DNA from: Anaerolineae bacterium
Lineage (GTDB): Bacteria > Chloroflexota > Anaerolineae > Aggregatilineales > Phototrophicaceae
Direction of reading: 5' to 3'
Length of the DNA stretch: 62,703 nt
Assembly: GCA_022825675.1 (NCBI GenBank)
Contig: JAJDWK010000008.1
Location: 1-62,703 of the forward strand
Shown: positions 52,072 to 60,747 of the stretch, piece by piece
Layout: each line of letters opens with the position of its first letter
Position numbering within the stretch: the stretch's first letter is position 1
Notes under the pieces: model-generated
The model's input: the letters and a program-made list of their open reading frames with translations, nothing else
Told to the model about the DNA's origin: nothing
Databases searched by the model: none
Made by a program: the position numbers and the translations under genes

Positions 52072-55000
52072 CACAGTCCTCCAATGGTCGTTTTTCCAGA
52101 ATCGCTTGAATTGTGGGCACATAACGCATTTGCTGGGAGAGAGCTTTGCCCAAGCCCAGGTGGTCCAGCCCAGCGGGGAACATGCCGATAGTTGGCAAAA
52201 CCGCGCCCAAGGCGCGCCCAATCTCGCGGTCGCCGCTGAGTTCCCAGGCGGCTGCCAGCGCTTCCAGCACATATTGGCTGTGCTGATAGGTGCCGCCGAG
52301 GGTGCGATTGGGGCAGGAGGTATAGCGGAAGTGCCCGCTGGCGGCATCAAAAGTACGGCGGATGAGCCAGCGCGCGCCGCCCGCTATCGCCGCGGCTACG
52401 GGCTCGGCGGCGGTCAGATTGTGGTAGCGCTTCAAGCCGGAGATCAAGACGCCGACCATGAAGCCGGCTTCGCCGCGGCAGCGCGGATAGCCGCAGCCGC
52501 AGTGGGATTCGGTCAAGTTGCGTTCCCAGCCGCCGGCGGGCGCTTGCCGCTGCAGCACCCGCTCGACGATGATGCCAGCCGCGTTGAGGCAAGCGGCATC
52601 GTCAAAGGCCGCGGCGAAGGCGCAGAGGTGAATCAGATGCCAGCCAGCTTCACGCGCGTTGCTGAAATCGTAATAATCGAAGAATTTGCCCTGCAAAAGC
52701 CAGCCCCGCGTTTTCAGCAGGGATTCGTAAACCGCTTGATCGCCCGTCAGCAGATAATGCAGCAGCGGACCTTCCACCCAAGTATGCGAGGGGATGGATT
52801 TGGTGCCGCCCATCTTGCTGCGGAAATAGGGCGGCAGATAGCCGCCGAGATGCCCCGGCATGTGCATCGACTGCCCGCCAATCTCGGACGGGGCGGCGGA
52901 AAAGTTAACCGTATCCACATCCGCCAGGTGGCGCGCCGCCGCCGCCGCCCACTGCGCCCAGCGCGGGTCGCCCCCGCGCAGGAACTCGGTGTAGCCGCAG
53001 TAGGCGGGGTCATATTCGTTATTGCCCCAGGACCAACCGCTTTCGCCGTACCAATCGCCGAAGTTGACCTGCCCATAGGCGCGGAATCGTTCGCGGTCGG
53101 CGAGGAAGGATTCGATGCCGCGGTCGGTCAGCGCCTCATACTTTGGCAGGGGAGAATCGCGGCGCGCGCCGATGGGATTGAGAGCGCCGCTGCCTTTGAC
53201 GGCGTCGATATCAGGGCGGACCAGCGGCGGCGCTTCCAGCCAGGCGAAGGCGGCGGGACTGCCGCCGCCGAAATCCAGCAGGATTTCGCTGCCGAGCGCC
53301 ATGCCCGCTTTCAAACGATAGCCTTCAGCATCCAGCCAGGTATAGAGGCGGTGGGCGGCGTCATCATCGCCGGGCAGCGCCCGCCCCGCCCGCTCGGGGA
53401 AGAGGCAAATGTCGATGCCGCCGGCATTCGCCGCCAGCGCCTTGGGGTAGCTCTGCCAGAAGTGCCGCAGCCCGATGCCAAGCTGGCTGCCGTCAGCCGC
53501 CGCGACGCGGATATGCCCCGCGGCGCGCCCCTCGCGGGGGATGCCGTTGATTTCATGCGCCAAGTCGTGATCATGGCGCAGCTGCCAGCCAGCGCCAGCC
53601 GCCAGCCGCCAGCTCTCGCCGCTGTGATGCAGGCATTCTCCGCCGGCGAAAGGGATGCGCAGCGCAAAAGAACGCAGCGCGAGCAGGGTGCTTTCTTCGC
53701 CATGCGCATCGCCGGCCGCCGCGGGCGCCAGCGCCGGGCTGATGACTTCCAGCCGATGGCGCAGCGTCACGAAAGTCTGCCCCGGGTAGGCGCGCAGCCA
53801 CAGCCGACTGCTTAAATGCGCGACGCCTTGTCCATCGCAATGGTCAATGTCAATTGTCATCGCGGTCTTGCCGCGGGCTTCCGCCAGCCGCGGCGCGCCT
53901 GCGCTCAAGCGGCTGCCAGCGCCCAACAGCGCTTCAAACTGCATATCGGCGAGCGAGAAACTGACGCCGCCGCCGCTGATACAAGGCGCGCCATTGTGCC
54001 ACGAGAGCGTGATATCGTCAGCCGCCGCGCTATTTTGCAAGGGGAGCGCCGCGCCGTTGATGTGCAGGCTGGCGGCGGATTTCGGCGCATTCGCCGCGCT
54101 GGCGGGGCATTGCGCTGCCACCAGCGCCCAGCGTATTGAGCCATCGCGCCAGCGGCTGAGGGCATCAATCGCTGCCGGCAGCGTCTGCCCGCCCGCGCGC
54201 AGCGCGCAAGACTGCACACTAGGCACCGCGCCCGCCGCCAGCGGCAAGCCAAACCGCAGCGGCAAGCCCGAACAGTTGGCGTCTGGCGGGCTGAGAATTT
54301 CTAGCGGCACAATAACTTCCCGCGCGGGCGCGGCTGCCGGCGGGACTGTCGAGAAGCTGATTTTGCGCTGGCTGCGCCTGCCCGCGCTATCAACAGCGCT
54401 GAGGACAGCTTCAAACTCCCGCCCCGCGGGCAAATCGGCGACGCTCAAGCGGCGCAGCGCCCCGCCTTCGCTCGTCTGCGTGAAGGCGCTGCCGCCCGCC
54501 CTATCGCTGACGCGGGCTTCCAGCCGTGATGCCGGCGGCGCGACGCAATGCAGATGCGCCGTCCAGCGTCCGCTCGCGCCCGCTTCCAGCCGCAGGCGGG
54601 GCGCGCCAATCGCGGGCGCTTTGGGACGCGGCTGCGGCTTTTCTGGCAGCAGCGCAATCCGCTCGATGCGATAGCTGCCGCGCCCGGGCGCTGTCAATTG
54701 GAAGATTTCCATCTCGCCGATGAAGTCCACGGGCGCATCAGCAACGATGAGATGCAGCCGGTTGTCATGCTCGCCCGGCTTGATGCGTCCGATATCCTGG
54801 CTCGCCAGTCGCAAGTCCATTATTGAGCTTTCGCCCGCCGCCAAATAGATGAGGATGCCGATATAACGCCGCCCGGTGTGGTCAGCTTGGCGCTCGATCG
54901 TCTGCCAGAAGCGGTGGCGCAGCGTCGATGCCATGCCCGAGCGGGCGACAGCGCCAGCGCGATAGACGCTGGGGCGCGGGTAGGCGGTCAAGCCGAGGTC

Positions 55001-55120
55001 AGGCGTCCAGGTGTCCAGCGTCTCGCTGTCGACGGCGCGCCAGCTGTAACAGCGGGGGTCCGCCAAAAGCGCTTGAATCTGCGCCTCGTCGCTGATGTCG
55101 ATATGGGGGATTGTTTTCAT
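52064..55120 (-). CDS. PcRGLX/YetA-like large protein (RIFT barrel, beta-sandwich, alpha/alpha toroid)
   Basis: A 1018-residue protein. After about 270 residues of extra N-terminal beta domain comes a RIFT-barrel-like block (LRFGLPLAAGAVP, then SRWRDGSIRWALVAAQ), a central beta-sandwich, and a C-terminal toroid with GYGY-type aromatic and Cys-rich loops (SHCGCGYPRC). This is the architecture of exo-rhamnogalacturonan-lyase-like and YetA-like proteins. There is no signal peptide, so it would act on oligosaccharides taken into the cell. Activity is inferred from the fold only. Confidence 0.7.
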   Translation of the reverse strand: MKTIPHIDISDEAQIQALLADPRCYSWRAVDSETLDTWTPDLGLTAYPRPSVYRAGAVARSGMASTLRHRFWQTIERQADHTGRRYIGILIYLAAGESSIMDLRLASQDIGRIKPGEHDNRLHLIVADAPVDFIGEMEIFQLTAPGRGSYRIERIALLPEKPQPRPKAPAIGAPRLRLEAGASGRWTAHLHCVAPPASRLEARVSDRAGGSAFTQTSEGGALRRLSVADLPAGREFEAVLSAVDSAGRRSQRKISFSTVPPAAAPAREVIVPLEILSPPDANCSGLPLRFGLPLAAGAVPSVQSCALRAGGQTLPAAIDALSRWRDGSIRWALVAAQCPASAANAPKSAASLHINGAALPLQNSAAADDITLSWHNGAPCISGGGVSFSLADMQFEALLGAGSRLSAGAPRLAEARGKTAMTIDIDHCDGQGVAHLSSRLWLRAYPGQTFVTLRHRLEVISPALAPAAAGDAHGEESTLLALRSFALRIPFAGGECLHHSGESWRLAAGAGWQLRHDHDLAHEINGIPREGRAAGHIRVAAADGSQLGIGLRHFWQSYPKALAANAGGIDICLFPERAGRALPGDDDAAHRLYTWLDAEGYRLKAGMALGSEILLDFGGGSPAAFAWLEAPPLVRPDIDAVKGSGALNPIGARRDSPLPKYEALTDRGIESFLADRERFRAYGQVNFGDWYGESGWSWGNNEYDPAYCGYTEFLRGGDPRWAQWAAAAARHLADVDTVNFSAAPSEIGGQSMHMPGHLGGYLPPYFRSKMGGTKSIPSHTWVEGPLLHYLLTGDQAVYESLLKTRGWLLQGKFFDYYDFSNAREAGWHLIHLCAFAAAFDDAACLNAAGIIVERVLQRQAPAGGWERNLTESHCGCGYPRCRGEAGFMVGVLISGLKRYHNLTAAEPVAAAIAGGARWLIRRTFDAASGHFRYTSCPNRTLGGTYQHSQYVLEALAAAWELSGDREIGRALGAVLPTIGMFPAGLDHLGLGKALSQQMRYVPTIQAILEKRPLEDCDD

Positions 55121-55159
55121 CGTCTACGCTTTTCGATTTGTATTCTTTCTCAATAAATT

Positions 55160-55330
55160 CAAATAAGTAATGCGACAATCCAGTGCTTTCTGATCAGCCT
55201 GTACACAGCCCTTACCACCGAGAAAAGATTTTAAGAGATTCTCTCATGCTTTTCTCGGCGTACTCGGTGGTAAAAATCCTTGTCGAATCTCCGCACTTTC
55301 AAATTCCAATTATTTTGTTGCACTTACATC
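55160..55330 (+). repeat. Dispersed repeat, second subfamily, long copy
   Basis: Fills the 203-base gap 55121-55323. AAGTAATGCGACAATCCAGT and TGTACACAGCCCTTACCACC also occur at 35820-35880, and CTCGGTGGTAAAAATCCTTG to CAAATTCCAATTATTTTG also at 17820-17880. The right end reaches into the last codons of the following gene. Confidence 0.75.
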
Positions 55331-56115
55331 TGTGTATTCTTCTTTGTATTCTGAAGATAGCGTTGCCAATAGGGGAACATAAATGGCTTGCGCTTGCCTT
55401 TGAAATGCAGCACGGTCGCATCCGGGTAATAGCCTTTCATTTCGGCGGCGTTAGCAGTCGAAAGATTGTAGCGCGCGCAGGGCAGAAAGCGGATCGCCAG
55501 CGCGCCCAGCGGCTGCGTGAAGCTGTCATCGCGGGCAAAATCAACCGCGGCGAAGAGCGCCCGCAACGCATCTTGATCGCCGCCCCAGACGCTGCGATGG
55601 CTGTAAGCGGCGCGGAACTCGTCCAGCCAAAGCTGATGGAAGCGCGCCGCCGCCGGCAAAGCAGCGCCATGCGCGAAGTTGATGCCGGCGTTGATGGGCC
55701 ATTTTTTGTCGCCATCGCGATAGGTAAGCCCGACAGCGAACTCTTCGGCGAATACATGCGCCAAATCCCCGTTGATGAGCAAGTCGCTATCGAGAAAGAT
55801 CGTATGCCCCGGGGCGGCGCGCAGGTACTGCAGCCAGGCGCGGGAGCGCGCCAGCATCGGCTGCTGCCGGTCGAGTTCATAGCGGATAAGCTCGATATCA
55901 GGCTGCGGCGGGAAGGGCGTCTCGCGGTCGCTGAGGATGACGAGGCGGCAATCGGGATGGAAAAGCCGCGCCGACGCGAACATGGTGCGCATGGTGCGAT
56001 GCGGCTCGGTAACGGTGATGGTCGAGGTCGTCTGATGGATATTCGCCATTATGCCGGCGCTCAGCTCCATATAAAAGGTGACGAAGCTGATGGGCGCGGC
56101 CGGGTTCGCTGTCAT
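55324..56115 (-). CDS. GT-A-type nucleotide-sugar transferase, small
   Basis: A 263-residue protein. RLVILSDRETPF and FLDSDLLINGD (DxD at 109-111) followed by INAGINFAHGA and SVWGGDQDAL are typical of retaining GT8/GT-A transferases. The final dozen residues (RYLQNTKKNTQM) are encoded in the edge of a repeat. The start overlaps the end of the enolase-superfamily gene by four bases, an odd partner for a sugar-acid dehydratase. Confidence 0.75.
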   Translation of the reverse strand: MTANPAAPISFVTFYMELSAGIMANIHQTTSTITVTEPHRTMRTMFASARLFHPDCRLVILSDRETPFPPQPDIELIRYELDRQQPMLARSRAWLQYLRAAPGHTIFLDSDLLINGDLAHVFAEEFAVGLTYRDGDKKWPINAGINFAHGAALPAAARFHQLWLDEFRAAYSHRSVWGGDQDALRALFAAVDFARDDSFTQPLGALAIRFLPCARYNLSTANAAEMKGYYPDATVLHFKGKRKPFMFPYWQRYLQNTKKNTQM

Positions 56116-57293
56116 AAGCGTCTCGCCTGGCCGAAGAGCTTATCTAATTCGCGCATCAAATCGGCTTTGAGCTCGAAGCCGATGCCCGGCGCTTGCGGCG
56201 GCTGGATGCGGCTGTCACGCACGGGGATGCCATCGCCGAAGCCGCCAAAAGGCTGGAACACATGCGGATAGGATTCGTTGCCATACAAGCCCAAGCCGGC
56301 GGCGATGTGCAAGGCGAATTGATGACCGCCATGGGGGATGCAGCGCCGCGGCGACCAGCCATAGCGCGCCAGCATGTCCAGCGTGCGCCGGTATTCAACC
56401 AAGCCATAGCTCAAAGCGGGGTCAAATTGCAGGAAGTCCTTCTGCGGGCGCAAGCCGCCATAGCGGATGAGGTTGGTGGCGTCGATGGTGGAGAAGAGAT
56501 TTTCGCCAGTCGCCAGCGGCAGCGTGGTCGCCTGCGCCAGCGCGGCATTCAGCAGATAATCAAGCGGGTCGCCCGCTTCTTCGTACCAAAACAGCTCATA
56601 GTCCGCCAGCGCCTCGGCATAGGCGAGCGCTTGTTTGAGGTCAAAGCGGCCATTGGCATCAACCGCCAGTTTCCCGCCGCCGCCGACGACCGCCAGCGCC
56701 GCTTCAATCCGCCGGCAGTCTTCCGCCAAGGAAGCGCCGCCAATTTTCATTTTGACGCTGCTGTAGCCCATATCGAGGTAGGATTTGAGTTCGTCTTGCA
56801 GCTTGTCGCTGCCTTTGCCGGGATAATAATAACCGCCAGCGGCATAGACAAAGACAGTTTCGTCAACAGCGCCGCCGCGGTAACGCGCCCCCAGCAGCTG
56901 ATACAGCGGCAGATCCGCGATTTTGGCGGCGAGGTCCCACAGCGCCATATCCAGCACGCCAACCGCCACCGAGCGCTCGCCATGCCCGCCCGGTTTCTCG
57001 TTCGCCATCATGATTTGCCAGGCTTTGGCTGGGTCCAAAGTTTTGCCGTCAGCCGCCAGCAGCGCCGCCGGCGCGGCATGCAGCAAGCGCGGGATGAAGC
57101 GCTCGCGCAAAAGCCCGCTCTGGGCATAGCGCCCGTTGGAGTTGAAGCCGTAGCCGATGAGCGGTTTGCCCGCCCGCATGACATCGGACTGGATGCCGAC
57201 AATTGAGGCGGTCATCTGGGAAAAATCGATGAAGGCGTTGCGAATGCGCGATTGTATCGGCACCACCAGGTCGCGGATGGCGGTGATTCTCAT
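56112..57293 (-). CDS. Enolase-superfamily dehydratase, D-tartrate-dehydratase-like
   Basis: A 393-residue enolase-superfamily enzyme. KxK is K181/K183 (SVKMKIGG), metal ligands D212 (VDANG), E238/E239 (WYEEAGDP) and E264 (TGEN). A dyad D291 with H321 (CIPHGGHQ) has the 30-residue spacing I recall for D-tartrate dehydratase, and YAAGGYYYPGKG is also a block of that group. Likely a tartrate or related sugar-acid dehydratase. First gene of the catabolic cluster. Confidence 0.88.
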   Translation of the reverse strand: MRITAIRDLVVPIQSRIRNAFIDFSQMTASIVGIQSDVMRAGKPLIGYGFNSNGRYAQSGLLRERFIPRLLHAAPAALLAADGKTLDPAKAWQIMMANEKPGGHGERSVAVGVLDMALWDLAAKIADLPLYQLLGARYRGGAVDETVFVYAAGGYYYPGKGSDKLQDELKSYLDMGYSSVKMKIGGASLAEDCRRIEAALAVVGGGGKLAVDANGRFDLKQALAYAEALADYELFWYEEAGDPLDYLLNAALAQATTLPLATGENLFSTIDATNLIRYGGLRPQKDFLQFDPALSYGLVEYRRTLDMLARYGWSPRRCIPHGGHQFALHIAAGLGLYGNESYPHVFQPFGGFGDGIPVRDSRIQPPQAPGIGFELKADLMRELDKLFGQARRL

Positions 57294-57397
57294 GGGCTTG
57301 CCTCCGGCACGCGCCGGGTTCGGCGGCTGCGCGTGTATGTATTAGGCGGGAGTATACTGCAAATCGCGCGTTGGCGGGTTTTGATTTGCCCGGCTGG

Positions 57398-57612
57398 CAG
57401 GGCAATTGCATCAAATGCATTTATGTCGATTGCAACATAATTCTAGCGATATGTAGGGGTGACTCGGCGAGTCGCCCACGCAAATTGCCCGGATATTGAG
57501 GGCGTTTCAGCGAAACGCCCCTACATTATCTCCTTTTTCTGCAAATGTGCAGAAAAATCTCTATGCCCTCTGCGTCTCTGTGGTGAATACTATTTTGATG
57601 CCCTTTGCCCTG
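57398..57612 (-). mobile_element. Near-complete inverted-repeat element, about 215 bp
   Basis: The 382-base gap 57294-57675 holds CAGGGCAATTGCATCAAA at 57398 and TTTGATGCCCTTTGCCCTG ending at 57612. The interior is the copy at 28710 in reverse order: ATGTAGGGGTGACTCGGCGA, then GGGCGTTTCAGCGAAACGCC, then TGCGTCTCTGTGGTGAATAC. The flanks GCCCGGCTGG and GCGCAGCTTT match only in part, so a target duplication has decayed or never existed. Confidence 0.85.
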
Positions 57613-57675
57613 GCGCAGCTTTGGAATTTGCCGCCGCCGATGTACCATTGAGGCAAACCCTTGCAGGGAGGGGCG

Positions 57676-58905
57676 ATGACGGCGATACCGCTATTAAATG
57701 GCAAGCGCATAGTCCTCGGCGTCTGCGGCAGCATCGCCGCTTATAAAGCGGCTGACCTCGTCAGCAAGTTGACGCAGGCGGGCGCGCTGGTGGATGTCAT
57801 CATGACCGCGGCGGCGCAGCGCTTCGTCAGCCCCTTGACCTTTCAGGCGCTCAGCGGTCGCCCGGTACATAGTGAGCTTTGGGCTGCCAGCCCGGGCGCG
57901 GCGGGCAGCCACATCGCGCATATCGCGCTGGCGGAAGGCGCGGACCTGCTGCTCATCGCGCCCATCACCGCGCATACGCTTGCGAAGCTGGCGCAGGGCT
58001 TCGCCGATGACCTGCTCGCCATCACCGCGCTGGCGGCGGCTTGCCCGCTGCTGATAGCGCCGGCGATGGACGGCGGCATGTACCAAAATCCCGCCGTAAA
58101 AGCCAACTTAAACCTGGTGCAGCGGCGCGGCGTCCAGCTCATCAAACCCGAGATTGGGCGTTTCGCCAGCGGCTTGACGGGCGAAGGCCGGCTGCCAGAA
58201 ACCGCCACCTTGCTCGGGCATATTCGGCGGCAGCTGGGCAAAGGTGGCGCGCTGGCGGGGCGCAAGCTGCTGATTACCGCTGGCGCCACCCGCGAGTCGC
58301 TTGACCCCGTGCGCTATCTCAGCAACCGCTCAAGCGGCAAGCAGGGCTATGCCATCGCGCAGGCGGCGCTGGATGCCGGCGCGGATGTTCTGTTGCTCTC
58401 CACAACAAATGCGCTGCCGCCGCCTGTGGGCGCGCAGCTGCTGGCGGTGGAGTCCGCCGAGGCGATGCGCCTGGCGGTTTTGCGGCATGCCGCCGCTGTT
58501 TCGGCAGTGGTGATGGCGGCGGCGGTGGCGGATTATCGCCCGCGCCACATCGCCCGGCAGAAAATCAAAAAGGCGGCGGAGCAGCTCACGCTGCCCCTGG
58601 AGCGAACGGCGGACATTTTGTTGGCGCTGCAAGCGCAGCGCGCCGAGAGCGGCAAGCCCAAGGTAGTGGTGGGTTTCGCCGCCGAAAGCGAACATCTGCT
58701 GGAAAATGCGCGCGGCAAATTGCAGCGGAAGGGGCTGGATTTGCTGGTTGCCAACGACATCACGGCGGCGGATGCGGGCTTCGCGGTGGATACAAATCGC
58801 GTTATTCTGCTTGATAAGGGCGGCGGCAGCCAGCATATCGCGCTGACGAGCAAAGCCGCGGTCGCCGCTCACATCATCGAGCGCATCGCCCGGCTGCTGG
58901 CATGA
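57676..58905 (+). CDS. coaBC: Phosphopantothenoylcysteine synthetase/decarboxylase
   Basis: A 409-residue bifunctional enzyme of coenzyme A synthesis. The N-terminal flavin decarboxylase (CoaC) has GVCGSIAAYKAADLV, the active His in GSHIAHIAL, and APAMDGGMYQN (Asp where PAMN is usual). The C-terminal synthetase (CoaB) has TAGATRESLDPVRYLSNRSS and VMAAAVADYRP. The ATG at 57676 follows GGGAGGGG; a TTG at 57661 is possible. It stands alone. Confidence 0.95.
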   Translation: MTAIPLLNGKRIVLGVCGSIAAYKAADLVSKLTQAGALVDVIMTAAAQRFVSPLTFQALSGRPVHSELWAASPGAAGSHIAHIALAEGADLLLIAPITAHTLAKLAQGFADDLLAITALAAACPLLIAPAMDGGMYQNPAVKANLNLVQRRGVQLIKPEIGRFASGLTGEGRLPETATLLGHIRRQLGKGGALAGRKLLITAGATRESLDPVRYLSNRSSGKQGYAIAQAALDAGADVLLLSTTNALPPPVGAQLLAVESAEAMRLAVLRHAAAVSAVVMAAAVADYRPRHIARQKIKKAAEQLTLPLERTADILLALQAQRAESGKPKVVVGFAAESEHLLENARGKLQRKGLDLLVANDITAADAGFAVDTNRVILLDKGGGSQHIALTSKAAVAAHIIERIARLLA

Positions 58906-59003
58906 AGCGGGGGGACGCGCCGATGGCGAGCCTTAAACCGATACTTTCGGTCGCGGATGTGGACGCAGCCGCGCTGGATTTTGACCCGCCCGCTCTCGCC
59001 TGA
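58902..59003 (+). pseudogene. Remnant of a glyoxalase/VOC-family protein
   Basis: A 33-codon frame that reads MASLKPILSVADVDAAALDF before ending. It matches the N-terminal strand-helix of VOC proteins (LxVxDVxxALDFY) and then breaks off. The ATG overlaps the coaBC stop. The following 150 bases have no frame continuing the fold. I read it as a decayed downstream gene. Confidence 0.5.
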
Positions 59004-59185
59004 CAGCCATATGCGCGAACTCCAGGGGCTGTAGCTGGTTTCGGGGTTGCGATGCTGCACCACCGCTTCGTCAGCCCGCGGGTTTTGATGCCGCCTTCCT
59101 CATAGCAGCCATCGACAGGCGGCTCTCGACAGAATGCGCCGGCTGATTTACACTGCGCATGACCGACGGAAAGGGAAGCCCCCGC

Positions 59186-60136
59186 ATGTTCGAAACCGCG
59201 CAGCATGTCAGCCAAGCCTTGCGCGGGCAGCAATACCTGCCCACTGACGAAATCGCGACTGTGGTCTTCCTGGCGGACAAGCTGGGCAAGCCGCTGCTGG
59301 CGGAGGGTCCCGCTGGCGTCGGCAAAACCGAATTGGCGAAAGCCTGGGCGGGTGCGGCGGGCAAAACCCTCATCCGCCTGCAATGTTATGAAGGCTTGGA
59401 CGAGAGCAAGGCGCTTTATGAGTGGGAATACGCCAAGCAGATGCTCTACACCCAGCTGCTGCGCGATAAACTCAGTGACTTGCTGGCGTCAGCGGCGAGC
59501 CTGCGCAGCGCTGCCGACCGCCTCGGCGAAGAGGATGATGTCTTTTTCAGCGAGCGTTTTCTGTTGGCGCGGCCGCTGCTGGCGGCGCTGTTGAGCGCGG
59601 AGCCGGTCCTGCTGCTCATCGACGAAATTGACCGCGCCGATGCCGAATTCGAAGCCTTCCTGCTGGAAATCCTCAGCGATTTCCAAGTGTCCATCCCCGA
59701 GCTGGGCACAGTGCGCGCCCGCCATCACCCCAGCGTCGTGCTGACGAGCAACAACACCCGCGAGCTGTCCGAAGCCTTGAAGCGGCGCTGCCTCTACCTC
59801 TTCGTCGAGTACCCCAGCCACGAAACCGAACTCAGCATTGTCAAGCTGCGCGCGCCCGAATTGAGCGAAGAATTGGCGCGGCAAACTGTTGATATCGTGC
59901 AGGGGCTGCGGCGGCTGGATTTGAAGAAGAACCCCAGCGTCTCGGAAACAATCGACTGGGCGAAGGCGCTGGTGGCGCTTAATGCCGACAGCATCGACCA
60001 GAAAACTCTGGAGACGACCTTGACCGTGCTGCTCAAGCACGAGAGCGATGTGCAAAAGGCGCGGCGGCAGCTGCGGCGTGGCGCGGACGATGACTATCCG
60101 CGGCGCGGTCGCCGCCGCCGCTCGGATTGGGACTAA
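59186..60136 (+). CDS. MoxR-family AAA+ ATPase
   Basis: A 316-residue ATPase. Walker A GPAGVGKT, Walker B LLLIDEIDRAD, and the MoxR block SNNTRELSEALKRRCLYLF are clear. The C-terminal tail is basic (RRGRRRRSDWD). The start is taken as ATG at 59186 because AAGGGAAG lies just before it; 59159 is possible. MoxR proteins usually act with a VWA-domain partner as chaperones for metal-enzyme assembly, but no VWA gene is nearby. Confidence 0.92.
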   Translation: MFETAQHVSQALRGQQYLPTDEIATVVFLADKLGKPLLAEGPAGVGKTELAKAWAGAAGKTLIRLQCYEGLDESKALYEWEYAKQMLYTQLLRDKLSDLLASAASLRSAADRLGEEDDVFFSERFLLARPLLAALLSAEPVLLLIDEIDRADAEFEAFLLEILSDFQVSIPELGTVRARHHPSVVLTSNNTRELSEALKRRCLYLFVEYPSHETELSIVKLRAPELSEELARQTVDIVQGLRRLDLKKNPSVSETIDWAKALVALNADSIDQKTLETTLTVLLKHESDVQKARRQLRRGADDDYPRRGRRRRSDWD

Positions 60137-60141
60137 GCGCC

Positions 60142-60729
60142 ATGAGCCTCTCCAACCTGCATTCCCAGCGGTCGCGCGCCATCGCCAAAGAGATTTTAAA
60201 CGCGCCGATATACCTCTATCAATTGGGCTGGGGGCGCTGGTTGGGCTGGCTGCCACTGTTGATACTGACGAGCAAGGGGCGCAGCAGCGGCGCGCCGCGG
60301 CATGTCGTGGTTGAATACCGCCGCCACGGCAGCAAGTATTACATCGTGTCTGGCTGGGGCGCTGATACCGATTGGTATCGCAATATCCAGCAGCATCCCG
60401 AGGTGACTGTCCAGCAGGGCGCGCAGGTCTTCGCCGCGCGGGCGGAGCGCGTGCAAGACCCGGCGGAAGCCTTGCGCGCCCTGTATATGTTCAGCCGCAA
60501 TTCCGTGATTTACGAGACGCTCTTCGCCCGCATGACCCCGGCGCAAGCGGCGGACTTAAACACGCTGGCGGAAGTTGTTGAGGAATTCACTGTCGTCCGC
60601 CTGGACCCGGTGGACGCGCCGCCGAGCTTGCCGAGCGTCGAGCTCTTCAGCCCCGAGCTGCGGCAGATGGTGTCGATAGTTGCGCTGCTGCTCGTTTTGC
60701 GCCTGCTCTTGTGGCTGCGGCGAAAATAG
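60142..60729 (+). CDS. Nitroreductase/DDN-family protein with C-terminal membrane helix
   Basis: A 195-residue split-beta-barrel protein. LTSKGRSSGAPRHVVVEYRR and SGWGADTDWYRNIQQHPEV are hallmarks of the deazaflavin (F420)-dependent nitroreductase family. Residues 173-193 form a hydrophobic helix followed by RRK, suggesting a membrane anchor. It lies five bases after moxR, so the two are one operon. Dependence on F420 is a family inference. Confidence 0.85.
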   Translation: MSLSNLHSQRSRAIAKEILNAPIYLYQLGWGRWLGWLPLLILTSKGRSSGAPRHVVVEYRRHGSKYYIVSGWGADTDWYRNIQQHPEVTVQQGAQVFAARAERVQDPAEALRALYMFSRNSVIYETLFARMTPAQAADLNTLAEVVEEFTVVRLDPVDAPPSLPSVELFSPELRQMVSIVALLLVLRLLLWLRRK

Positions 60730-60747
60730 CGGCGGCACCGCCCCCTG

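Noticed and set aside
51980..53815. A 611-codon plus-strand frame over the 52-54 kb genes
   Set aside because: Lies opposite the PcRGLX-like and isomerase genes, which have motifs and proper start signals; the frame itself is Arg/Ala-rich without domains.
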